A stretch of 64,000 nucleotides of DNA from Lates calcarifer (Eukaryota; Chordata; Actinopteri; Centropomidae), in contig NC_066838.1 in NCBI RefSeq assembly GCF_001640805.2, positions 20,476,743 to 20,540,742 of the forward strand. The letters are read 5' to 3'. The translations under genes were made by a program, and so were the position numbers. Positions 1 to 11,798 of this stretch are shown here, in pieces. Within the stretch, counting starts at the first letter, position 1. Each line of letters begins with the position of its first letter. The notes below the pieces were generated by a model. That model made no database searches. It was not told the origin of the DNA and saw only the letters and a list, made by a program, of their open reading frames with translations.

Positions 1-3000
1 AAAATATTGTGTTAATGTAGATCCCATTACTCATGGAGAGAAGCTGATTGAGAAAATGTGTTTCTAGGGCCTTAAAAGGTTATTCAAATGATTTTTGTGT
101 TCAACATTTTAATCGGTGAGCACATCACACTATTTGTCTGAATATAAATCAAAGTGGAGGCTGCTGTGGGCTTCACTGTGAATCCATACAGTTTCCCAGA
201 GTGTGAGAGGTGAAGAGCGTGATGGGTGGTTGCTTATATGACAGATTGCTGACTGTGGGAGTCTTTTACAGTCAGCAGAAACAAGCAATTGATGACACTT
301 TGGCCTCTTCACGCTCTGATACAGCCAGTACAGAGAGAAGAGAGAGAAACAGTGTTGTCCATCAAACAGTTTCTAAATTTGAATTTGGATCAAACAGGAA
401 GTCGACAGCAGTGTATGGTGATTTCAGGAGTACTTAACATCAAATCTGTGAACGAGTATGAAGCTCCTATTCTTACTAATGAACTGAATTAGTGAATTTA
501 TCATGGCTGACACTGCTCTTATTTATTTTAAAATGTTGATGATTGAAAATGGCTCCAGACATTGTTTTCAGTTGAACATCCTGTTGCTAGTAGCAACTAC
601 TACTGGAACAGTTGTAAAGCAGTTAAACTGACATTGCTACATCCACCATTTTGACAGATCTGCAATCAAGCAAATCTTGACAGGCATCATTTTTCCTACT
701 CCCCAAATGTCCTTGTTGGAGCTCTGCAGCTACTCCTTTTATTATTTGACTGTTGCCTGCTGATCAGCTTACTGCTAACCAAGCAGGGCTTTGTCCTCTT
801 GCAGACTATATAATGACTAGATTACTTACAGTTAGATTTGGGGTTTGATAACATTTTATAAAGTCCAGTCCAGGTCAACTACTGTTGTCACAGTTCATTC
901 AGATTCATTCATTCTCTGTCTGCTTTGCCATGTTCACTAACTGTCTTGTCATTTCAGACTCCCACCCCCCAGCCATTTTTTATTTAGTACCCTCCTGCCT
1001 GTTTTTGACCTAACAGGGCAGGCAAAAGGCCAAATCTAAAAACATGTAGCTTTTGTAGTTCTGCTCTGTTTTGCCTTTTTGCCTTGTGTTCCCTTCTGCA
1101 TGTTGACTTTGCCCCTCACCCTATCCCTAACCTGCCCTTTCTTTTGTATTATGTTTTAATAAAGGTGAACTGTCTGAACTTTTAATTTCATTCCAGCTAC
1201 ATGTGTTTTTGAAGCAGCTTAACGCAGAACAAGGCACCATGTTTCACCTCCCTCTCTCCCTCTGATACCTCCCGACATGAAGTAAAATGTAAGTAATTTG
1301 ACAGCTAGTCTATACTTGTCTGAATCCAGTTACCTTATCCCTTTGGTCTAACATGTTTATGGAATATCATTGTTTTCTGGCTTGTAACCACTATCACTGA
1401 ATTTGTTCCAATCCAAAACCCTTTGGCAAACATCTAGCCCTGATGATGAGGACTATCCTGCATTAAGCCCAGCACAGATCTTATTCAATTTAGATGCACA
1501 GGTTAAAAAAAAAACTTTGTTGGGCTACAGATCTATCTCAGCTAAATTTAAAATGGCTGCATCAAATCAATTTCAATGTCCTCCCTAGCAGCAGTTAAAA
1601 AGTTATTGCTCCATCAGCCACATGACACAGCATAAACACCAACAAGAAAGATTTAGCTTTTGCGCATTTTTTTTTTTTTTTTTCAGTCTTCACAGCTCTT
1701 AGGAAAACGATGATCTTACTTCACTTATTTCAAGCAAGTGCTATTTTTCACAAAGCTACTGTCCATAAATCCTGGTGGAGAGCACCTACTTTCCTCAGGC
1801 TACCTGCTTCACTGAGAGACAAGACCTGTGTTTATGTGCAGAAATAAGGCAATTCATCATCCAGTCCCAGAGAAATGGTCAATAGCAGGGACAAAACAGC
1901 ACACAATTCCAGATTAATTGCTTCCCTCCTCGCTTGCCCGGTGAATGAAACATAACACTACAAACCACACTAGACATCGAGTGATTAAATATTATTGAGG
2001 AAATAATGAAATGTGTCAATTTACATTGCATAGATTTAAAAGATATGTTGACATATCTAACTGTAAAGTGGTTTGTTAGAGTTTCTAATCTTAATGGAGA
2101 TAATTGGTTGACCATTACGGAAGAAGACAATCTGTGCAAAGACAGATAGAAAGGGGAAGAAACACTAAAAAGCCTCCAGACCTCAATGTATCTGAATTAC
2201 ATGATTCCAGAGAGCAGTGTGCTGCAAGAAAAACAACAAATTCCCCAGGGGACCAACAAACTCTTATAAATGTCAAATAGGTTTTAGTAATGTGCTCTGC
2301 AAGCAGCTATTTCTTTTGGACAGGGCTTCTCAACATAATAAACCATATTACCTACCAAGGTCTGTCTATGGCTGGAGGAGCGATCTGTTCTCAAACTGTT
2401 TAGTGAATGCCACATTTCTGTTTGAAACCAATGCAACAATTCATCTCTGTGTTCCACCTCCTTAATGTCATAATTATATTTATGATTTGGACACTCAAAA
2501 TAGCTGAGAATGGACAGTGCAGCCTCGTTATGAAACTACAGAAGTTCTGAACTCGTCAGAGGAGGGTGGATGTTCTTTTTCGCTCCTTGTAATGCGGTCA
2601 AAGGTATTGTAGGACAAACGATAGACAAGCCGCAAGTGAGTGGCGAAGCAGAGTGGCTGCTCATGGGGATCATTCACCTTCACGTCGTCAGTGAACTCCA
2701 TTACAAGGCAGGCCCAAATCTTGGAAACCACTGTGCCATTAGTCAAACACAGATTGAGTGTGACAGCTAACCTCTCATGATGATCTCCGAATGCCACATG
2801 AAAACTGACTCTTGTTGCTGCATAATCGTGTTGTTCTACTCAAATCAGCCTCACTGTTCAGTTGTAGCCTATAGCACGAAGCAAAGTTTTGTAACAATAT
2901 TTATTTAACAGACAGAAAGAGACACATCTAATGAACTGAGTAAAAATCTTAAATATTACAGTAGAGTATCAATCTGTCATGGGAAACATACAGTCAACAA

Positions 3001-4696
3001 AGGAACTCCTCTTTTTTATGCCATGCATACAGCTAAGCAATAAACTGCTGAATTTAATTACAGATATTCTGGATTTAATTGATTAATGCAGGTTGTTGCT
3101 TCCCACCTTTAAAGTCTGTAATGTATATGCCGTTAATTTACAGCTCCTTCGTAGGTTAAAAATGCTGCCGTTTTAACAGTTTATTACATCCTTGCCCTCG
3201 TCTCTCAATTTATTCAACAGTGTCTAAGAAAGCAGTGTTACTTACTTCTTGAAATTAATGGAATTGTCTTTAAGCACATCTCTCATGTATTCAAAAAGAC
3301 ACAGTCTCCAGCTGAGTGATGGAAAGATGTGACCCTAAGAACATTGCGATATTTAACTGAGATCATCTGTAAAGTAGACGGAGAGGTTTTTTTCAATTAA
3401 GCACTCATTAAAAACTAAATTAGGCACTGACCTTTGAAACATACCAGCGCAGGGAAGAGGAGAGAAAGGTAGACATGTGCTTTAACACACCCATCTCTGA
3501 TTAAAGTGAGAACTCTCAATGGTACATTTCAAGGGTGTCTTATATTTTGTTCTATAAAGAAAGTCCCTTTAAACAACAAGCAGGTCTCAGTTATGGGAGC
3601 ATCATCTTGTTGTTAGCATCAGAATTTTCTTAGACAAAATTTCAGTTGTCACCAGCTGTGTACTGCAAAATGTTTACACAGTGTTTGCCATTATAAATGT
3701 GCATGCTGGTGTTGAGAGAGCACAGATGTCTAGTGGTTAACAATCAAATCAAAAGTAGTGTTCTGAGTGCTTCAGTTAAATTATTCAGAGACTATGTTCA
3801 GTATGCACAGTAGCTAATATTTATGAATAGATACTCATTCTTATGAATTAATGCATGCATTTCTGAAACATTTCTGAGCAAATCTATGAAAAAAAATGTT
3901 ATGCAGAAGGAAAAATGTTTATGTGTTTGACTTTCATAAACACAGACTCAATCAAGAAAGAAAAGAGGACATATATTAGGGATGTTCCTGCAGCCAGACA
4001 GTAGTGTATTATCACCTGCCCTCACATTGCCTTGTAATCTGAGAGTGGCATCAACAATCAATGGAAGGAGGGAAAGAGAAGACAGGACCAATCGATGCCT
4101 GTTAGAAACACTACGGTAATTGTGCCACTTATCAGTCTGGGGCAGCTAACCGCTATGAACTTTAAGGAGTCTGAAATGGATGACCATTCTTATGGCAACA
4201 CTTATGTTTTTCAGAATTGTTAAAGAATTCATAACATTTTTGTGCAAGCATGGCTGAAAGTGAGATTTAGATCATTGCAAAAAACTCTTACAGAAATAAT
4301 ACCCATTTCTTTATTGTGTAAGACATTAGCATTCAGTGTAACTTGAGCAGTTAACAGTGATAATTAAAAGATCACTGTTGCAAAGGTCAGCTGAATCAAT
4401 ATCAACACAAATCTATATATGGACAGTGAACCTATTAACCGTTTCCACTGAATGCTGTACCTACATATACAGTACATGAGCCTGCTGAGCAAAGGTTTCA
4501 TAGAAGCTTCTTAACAGCTAAAAATCTACAGAAGCTTAATCTAAATTAATTATAGACTTGCCAAGTGTGTCACCCAGTGTGAGGTACTAAAACTTACATT
4601 TGTAGAAAATGTGACTTCCAGTCCCAAAAGGAGAGCATGTAGTTCCCAAGACCACAACAAAAGGAAAAGGTCTATAATTATGCTAGTGGCTCTCTG
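1..4696. other. Intergenic, no gene recognised
   Basis: AT-rich single-copy-looking DNA. I find no exon chain with matching splice phases on either strand and no known protein motif. The only compositional outlier is at about 2520-2800, where roughly ten CpG dinucleotides cluster in 280 bases while the flanks have few, and both strands stay open for 66-89 codons. That block is reported separately as a candidate conserved or regulatory element. A long T run lies near 1669-1683. Confidence 0.5.
2520..2800. other. CpG-enriched block, candidate conserved element or exon
   Basis: About ten CpGs fall in 280 bases inside a CpG-poor region. Open frames run on both strands, the minus one 89 codons long, and a good donor-like GTGAGT occurs on the plus strand at about 2635. 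Neither translation resembles a family I know. It could be a conserved non-coding element, an exon of an unrecognised gene, or chance. Confidence 0.25.
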
Positions 4697-4910
4697 GGGC
4701 TATAATAATAATAATAATGTCAGCATGCTAATTTACTCACAATGACAGTGCTAACATGCCAATGTTTAGCAGGTATAATGTCTATCATGTTCAAAATCTT
4801 AGTATTGGATAAATCCCATGCTGCCGGTAAATAAGTCACCGGATCACAATTCATCCTGTGGGGACCATGAATGTCTGTACTGTAGTTTTTGAGATATTTC
4901 AGTTTGGCTA
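4697..4910 (+). repeat. Fish dispersed repeat fragment (gctaacatg / ggggaccatgaatgtctgtac type)
   Basis: The stretch begins with a short ATA run and contains the phrases gctaacatgccaatgttt, aattcatcctgtggggacc and atgaatgtctgtac, followed by tttgagatatttcag. I recognise these as parts of a dispersed non-coding repeat common in percomorph genomes. A second, differently truncated member lies near 63.42-63.59 kb in the same orientation. Recognition is from memory and no library search was possible. Confidence 0.55.
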
Positions 4911-7900
4911 AAATTGACTCAAATCTGAATATGATGACATACATCATCCTTTGTATACTGTTGCAAAAAGTAACTGAAATAGTTGGACTTGCTTCACAGA
5001 TGAAGGTACCTAAATACTGTGCCTACAGTGGAGCAGTCATTGTCAACTGGCTGGAAAACACAAACAATTTTGGGGCTTGGCTGGTAAATATCACAACAAG
5101 TTGCCTTACTCCTTAGCCAAAATGCATACTGAATTTTCCAAAAGGGCCACACTCTCTAATATGGGTCTGTTTTATGAGCCCATCAAATTATCCCATCAGG
5201 ATGTCGCACTGCTAACAAGGGAAGCAAAACAATTTCGAAAGGGGGTTATTAAATGTCACTTCTGGAACTGCAAACAACAACTACTGCACCCAGTGATGTA
5301 GTTACTCCAGCAGAATCAGGGACTGAGCAAAAGAACAATTTCAACACAGGTATTGCCTTTCCTACAACACAAAACTGATGTTTGACCATGTTAATGATTA
5401 TATGATGTAGTCCAATAAACTTTTAAGTAATTCATAATGTAATTCAGTTCCCTTTAAACAAGTTAAAGTCTACCCTTTTTGTTACTGCTAAACAATCCTA
5501 AATTTACAGGTAGCCACAGGATTGCTACATTGCATTAAATTGTGTTTTTGCCATAAAAGTAACAATAATCTTTATCTCTCACTGCATCCCAACAGATGTG
5601 AGTTAATGCCCTAACAATTAAAAACCAGAAAGCCTTGAAGAAACACATAACACGCACCAAATCTTTCCACTCAATTGACAATATGTGAAATCCTACACAG
5701 CCAACTGACAGTATTCTATCAATTATTCAGGAGGAAAAAGGCTCGCAAAAAAGTACTGCACCCCCGGCTATGCAGCAGTAAATCACTGTATAGCACACCA
5801 TCTGCTGCTTGTCAAAGCCAGCGGTTCCAGTGTGCACAGGAGTGCAGAACAACATTGATCCTTAAGTCTGGGTTGATTCCCATCGTGAATCATAGAGTAA
5901 AAAGTGCAGGTAAAATATGTGGGTCAAAATGTACCTATGTCACATTGTTAAAGCCATAAGTGAAAGACTAATTTTGCAATGTGCACAATGTGGGCTTTGA
6001 GATATTTCCATCTATCTATCCATCCTGTGTGTTTCACCTGGGGTAAAGGATGATACTGTGAAAGGAGTATAAAAAAACCTCTTATTAAATATTTAGCGTC
6101 TACAAGATAGGATGTAAGGATGATTTTCCCTCTTGTCTGTGGGTCCTTCACCCTCGTTGGTGTTTCAATGCCGAACTACCTCCAGAGATAAAATGTCCTG
6201 TATTCAGACTTCAATAATGCAACGCCTTCATTCTTAGAGGTAAGGGCTAAGGGCTAGTTTGTCTGACTTCTGAATAATCGCTGACAAATCCATGGATTCT
6301 GTTTGCAGACTTACTGTGTACTGACTATTTCTGGGCAGATAAACAGCTGAATTCTTCACAACATTCAGTTAAAACATGTGGTAATCATTTTATAAATACA
6401 GAAGTGAATATAATTTAGACTTTGTTCAAATTGAACTTGATTCCGGTTTTTGTGACACTTTTGATTGATATTAATTGTCTTTATAATTAGTATTGTTTAT
6501 ATGATTTATTTTGCAGTGGGCTGATGGCCTAGTACAATCGGAATCCACCACTTAATGTGTTAGAAAATATACAATAGTCACAACAGCATTTCGGAAACTG
6601 CATTTTGTCCCAAACTGATATGTCATGAGTCACTGCAAGCTCTCATTATGTTGTTGATTATCAGTTACTCTGTACGTCAAACTCAATATTCTGTCTTGTC
6701 ATTCACCCAGTCAAAGAACGACCTGTCTAATTATTTGCTGTGTTTATATCTCCCAGTGTCTCTGTCTGAGACTTTTTCTCATACTGCATCTATCTCTACA
6801 GTCTCCCTGCTGTAAAATGTTAACTGAAGCGAAACTGCCCTGATATGCATCATATATTTCTAATACAAATTTTTATGATTCAAACTTGTTTCAGTGGTGT
6901 GACAGGTGTACACAACAATGTATTGCCCAATTTTCCTCACCCTGGTTCAGTTACCTTTCTTTAGTAAAAAAAATTTAACTGATATTTTTCTTTTCTTCAG
7001 TTGCTCAGTCCAAGAGGGGAATGGCTGTCTTATTCAGTAAGAGCAATTTAAAACAACACTGTACCTCCAAACAGCAGCACTTGATTATTAGCTGCACCAA
7101 ATTTAACACACTGCATCATTAGGACCAGCACCGCTGGCATTGGCAGGGTTTTAAAGTCATCCAATATTGTCATTAAATAAATACAGCCATATCTGTGAAT
7201 GATTTTAGCTTCACAGAGTTGGAGGAGAAATAATTCTGGCTGTTATATCCCCTAATTTTTATGCTTGCCTAATTTGTGGGTGCTAATGCCAGTGTTTAAA
7301 AGTAACACCAAGCAAAAAAACATAAAAAGTAATACTGACCTGCACTCTGAATTTGTCATTTTGTGGAAATTATGCAAACTCTACACAATACAAATGTTTC
7401 AGAATTCAGGGGCTCAGTATTGCGTCTTCTAATTGCTCCAATATTGTGTCTTAAAAACCCCACAAGGAGTGGCAGCTTAGCTGGCAGCACAAGCTGTTTA
7501 AATGTGCACCAACACATAATGCACAGTTGGTTTCACTTCTATTGAAGCTTAACTTTCCAATTTAAATTCATTTCTTCTGAATCTGAAAATGGCGAGGTTG
7601 CAAAAATGAAAAGAACGTTTGTAAAGAGATTCTTAAACTTTTCAGCCACATGCCGGGAACTAGATAAGGAGAAAATGTCAATTTCAATGTATGTAGGAAT
7701 TACTCTGTGATGGCACTATGCAGTTTCACTGTGCTTTTAGACTGAGAGAAACACAATCAGCTAGTAACCGTGAGTCCATTCATTTCTCATAGAGCCGAGG
7801 CACCAGGGAAACCCAGCCAACATGGGGTCAGACAACAAGCTTGCCGGTTGAAATGGAGCGCAGCTGAGAAGTTGTCCTCTTTCCACAAATAAACAGTCGA

Positions 7901-8580
7901 TCAGATTTCCACAGTGCCTTGTTTTCCAATCTATTTGTTTCATTTTATAAATAATAGTTCTGTCTGGAAAGTGCAGAAATGGGGAATAACTTATTTACAA
8001 CAGGTTCAAAGAGTCTCATCTTACAACAGTAAATGATGCAGTTACATCTCTGTTGTGGGTGTTCATAGTAAGCCTCCTTCTTCCCTTAATCTAATCCATT
8101 TTATTAGTGATTGCCAGTTAAAATGTTGGCATTACCTGTCACGATGATCATGTAGAAAGATAAATTTAGAGCCTCTTACAGTGCACATTTGGTCAGAGCA
8201 AAATCAGTGCACTTCATTCTAAAAAGAACTGATTAGTCTCTTATGAAAAACTGATTATGCTAATTTGCATGTTTGAATTTAACGGATAACAAATGCTCTA
8301 GCTCATTTCTTTCTGGGTTGTGATGGTATGCTACTCTAAGAGGCCCTTATATATGAAAAATTAAGTATTAAAACAATGAAAACAAATTACTCATGTTAGA
8401 CAGCATAGACGTCAGTGAAGATGTAAAATAATTCAGCCCTGTCAAATTCAAAAACAATGTGCTCTGATCACAGCACTCAGTTGCATCACCCACTCAAACC
8501 CATCTCCAGGGTAAAAACTTTTTCAGCAGAGGATTTTTAGACTGTGACATTGGTACTTTTACCCAAGAAAAGAGTCTGAA
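4911..8580. other. Intergenic, no gene recognised
   Basis: No coding exon can be supported. The block at about 7020-7280 is free of obvious repeats and has several TAATT/ATTA homeodomain-type cores, so it might be a conserved enhancer, but I cannot test conservation here. Confidence 0.45.
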
Positions 8581-8985
8581 CTAGGGATGTCCCAAAATAT
8601 TTTTGGCCCAAATTTCAATCTGAGTCCTTTAATGTCCAATCCAATGTGTATATTTACCTAATTGTTGATAAAATACGTATCTGACACATTGAAATAACAG
8701 GTATAGCCACCAATTTTGACACACCTTATTTCTCACAAGCTCCTTGATCCAAATACTGAAGATACTATTGCCTACCTAAGAGTCAGAATTTAGGCTATTG
8801 TTAAAAAATAGCAGCACTGCAACACTAGCCAGTGAATGGAAAACATAGTAGAGTACAGAAAGGAAAAGGATCAGCATTTAGTCGGGTTTGTCTCTGCTGA
8901 TAAGATCCAGTAAATTAGGCCTGTATCAGTCCAGATACGAATCTGTGGGATCCAAACTGGGCATCTCCAATCTGAATAGTTCTTC
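8581..8985. repeat. Degraded hAT-like non-autonomous repeat
   Basis: The left end reads aactagggatgtccc. The right part has gtatcagtccagatacgaatctgtggga followed by actgggcatctcc. These end phrases are typical of a widespread fish repeat whose termini begin tagggatgtccc and whose right end reads roughly gggcatc(t/c)c in inverted sense. The interior is diverged and carries no transposase frame. Confidence 0.4.
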
Positions 8986-11425
8986 AATCAATCAACTATC
9001 ATTAGTATGATAACTTATAACTAATTTGGAGTGGCCAATTAAATATCCCTTCCCACTGTGGTTCTTGTCAAAGCTAACCCCACTGTTGCCTTGGGGAGAA
9101 TGTAAACAGCAATATGCTCCCTCCATGACACATGGCGCAACATATGTAAAGGTCAGTGGTATCCTCCAGATCCCTCTACACTCCATCCAGTAGGAGGCAG
9201 TGACAAGGACAGGACCCCTCACTGGCTTCCCACCCATAAACATAAACCAACTGTGTTTACTGGAACACACACCAAGCTGGAGCAGAACCAGGATCTCTGC
9301 AATAGTTGTAGGTGCCCCTGCACCACCCATGTTCATCTTAAGGCAGAATAGCTAACTGAATTATTGCCCACTGTGTCAAGGACATTTTTGTAAGAATATC
9401 TATGAGAGAGGAAAAAAAACTAAACATCAAACTGGCTTTCACAGCCCCTTTGGCGCATTTCAATGAGGGGGCACAAATCAGCTATGCCCTAGATAAACGG
9501 TACCCTGCACTGCAATGAAAGACTCTTTACAGCAATCAGGTTTACATAACAGCAGACAATACATGGGGATGCAGATCGCTTCCAGAGCTCCATAAGGAAA
9601 AAATACATGAAAAAATGCTGCCTGTCCATCATTTTAAAAACCACAGAGAATCTTCTCCACAAAGATATGGATCTTCAGATGACTCACAGCAACACATCAG
9701 GAATCATCTTGTAGAATAGGTGGCAGATTTTAATTATCTGGTTAGGGCAGTCATGTTGTATACAAAAAGTGATCTGATACACATGAAGTAGGATACACAA
9801 ACTTTATGTTTGTTTTTGTGATATTTGTTGAGTAAACAGTCAAAGATAACCAGGGCTGGCAACAGTTTGTAGGTTTAGAATAAGCATATTTATTCAAGTG
9901 CTGGTTCCCTTGTCATGAACACTGCCTGAACACTGTTGGCTAAAGCTGTTTAGTTTTGTCTGTGTGTGTGTGTGTGTGTGTGTCTGTGTGTGTAAGTGTA
10001 AGTGGTGTCGGCTGGCTAAAAAGTCAAGTACGACAGAATGACTAAAGGAGAGAAAAATCAAAGACCAGTGACAGCAGAGAATAAGGATGAGCACTGCTTC
10101 GGCCTTTTAAAGATGAAGATGATTCTCAAGTGATACAGAGGCTTGCATGTTTCCTGTTCAGCAGATTGCAAACCAAATGTCATTAATCATTATGTCAGTA
10201 AAGTCTATAAACAGTATCTGCTTTTTGAGGCAGCAAGGGGGAAATTCCTTAATGGTAAGAAAGAGTAAGGCATAGACCAAAATGCAAAGAATTCATGTTG
10301 TTGACTCACCAATATAACATAAAGAGGAAAATTAGACCCTCCAACAGTCACGATTCACTAATGCTTCGAATTAGTGCATGGTACCCTCCAGCACACAGCA
10401 GGATACAAGGCCACTACAGAGGCGTCTTGATGTTTTCCTCCTTTTGTTTACCTATTTTTCCTCCTGAGCTGTCAGATATTATACAACCACTCTCATGCAA
10501 GCTTTTGGCGATCATCACAGCCATGCTACAATTCACAAAGCACTCTAATTCAACCAAAAGACACACAGTCGGTACGAAGATGTGCAGTGTGGATCTCTGT
10601 ATCATGAGGCTTTGGGTCATGATTGAGGAAAACTCTTCAGATGAGAATGTAGATTGCAAAAAAAATTATTTACGAACAGCTCTCCAGATAAGACTGCTGT
10701 GAGAGGGTTTATAGAACTGGACAAATGGATGGGAGTAATTATTTTGATCAATATAGTACAATGAATGCCGTGTCCCTATTGCAAGGCCCAACTATTACCA
10801 GCCTTATCAGGGGACGAAATCAATTCTTCAACCCTCCATCATGCTCTTGGAGACGCCAACCAATTTGCTGTCAAGTCAATAATCTCTTTGGGAGAGATCG
10901 AATCTGCAAGATTTCTCCAACTTGGCTGGCACATGCTGACAAAACACAAAAGTATTCAGATATTATACTTGACACATTTTAAAATCCAAAAGAAGTTAGA
11001 TTAATATACATTTGTTTTTAATTGTTCATGACACTTCTTTGCAGTGCAGTCAGACTCAGAACAGGTATGCTGAATACAAATGAATAACACCAGGAATCTT
11101 GTATTCTGGGAATGGCAGCAGCACAATGACCTGAGTAGAGAATGAGTGAAAAGGATGGCTCAACACTCAGTGGAGCATCTTCAGCTTTACAAAGCACCAT
11201 AAGTGACCTGCCACTTGCACAACTTGAGTTGTTCATTTAAGTCACTGAGAAAACTGAAGTAGGCATGCTGGAGGTCAAAGCTTTGGGAAGAATCTAACTC
11301 CAGCAGACTGTTTTTTGTTGGTATTGGGTCATTGTTTTTCCATGCAGTATTCAAAACCAAATTACCTTCATTTACTTTCACTAAGTCTTAAATATTCTGC
11401 ATTTATGTTTTCTCTTAGATAATCC
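8986..11425. other. Intergenic with low-grade repeat remnants
   Basis: A 114-codon minus-strand frame covers 8992-9336, but its product resembles no family I know. The DNA contains taatttggagtggccaatta, a phrase seen in fish interspersed repeats, so it is probably repeat-derived. A TG microsatellite at 9961-9993 is listed separately. No exon chain was found. Confidence 0.4.
9959..9993. repeat. (TG)n microsatellite
   Basis: About 16 TG units with one TC interruption, seen directly in the sequence. Confidence 0.95.
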
Positions 11426-11429
11426 TTAA

Positions 11430-11794
11430 AGGTGCTATATGTACGTTTTTGCTATTGCTACATAGCCAACATTAACATTAACAACTGTTTACTCACAAAG
11501 AGCTTCAGTTGTTGCATTTACAAGACATGAGGTTAGAATTCAACATGGGCAGTACTACTGCATCCTCTCATGTTGGAGCAAGGGAAGATTGGACGCTAAA
11601 GTGACTTACTATAACAAAGTGGTATTACAAGATGGGATGGCCCAGGTTAGCTGGTTAGCATGCTAACTTTGGAAGAAGAAAAGAAGTGATATAAATAGAA
11701 GTAATACTTTGAGTTTGATGCTGAACTTGCAATGTGTCTAGACTATTCAGTAGCTGCTAATGCTAACCTTTGCAAAAACTTACATATGGCACCT
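11430..11794. mobile_element. piggyBac-type MITE, TTAA target duplications
   Basis: A 365-bp element has terminal inverted repeats: the left end aggtgctatatgtacgtttt mirrors the right end ending acttacatatggcacct, with a few mismatches, over about 24 bases. Each end abuts TTAA (11426-11429 and 11795-11798), the target duplication expected of the piggyBac superfamily. There is no transposase frame inside, so it would be a non-autonomous copy. The interior includes gttagcatgctaac, common in fish repeats. The family name is an inference from the TTAA rule. Confidence 0.7.
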
Positions 11795-11798
11795 TTAA

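Noticed and set aside
2528..2797. 89-codon minus-strand frame as a gene
   Set aside because: No family match and no confirmed splice sites; kept only as a candidate element.
8992..9336. 114-codon minus-strand frame
   Set aside because: Product unknown and the DNA carries repeat-like phrases; probably a chance frame in a repeat.
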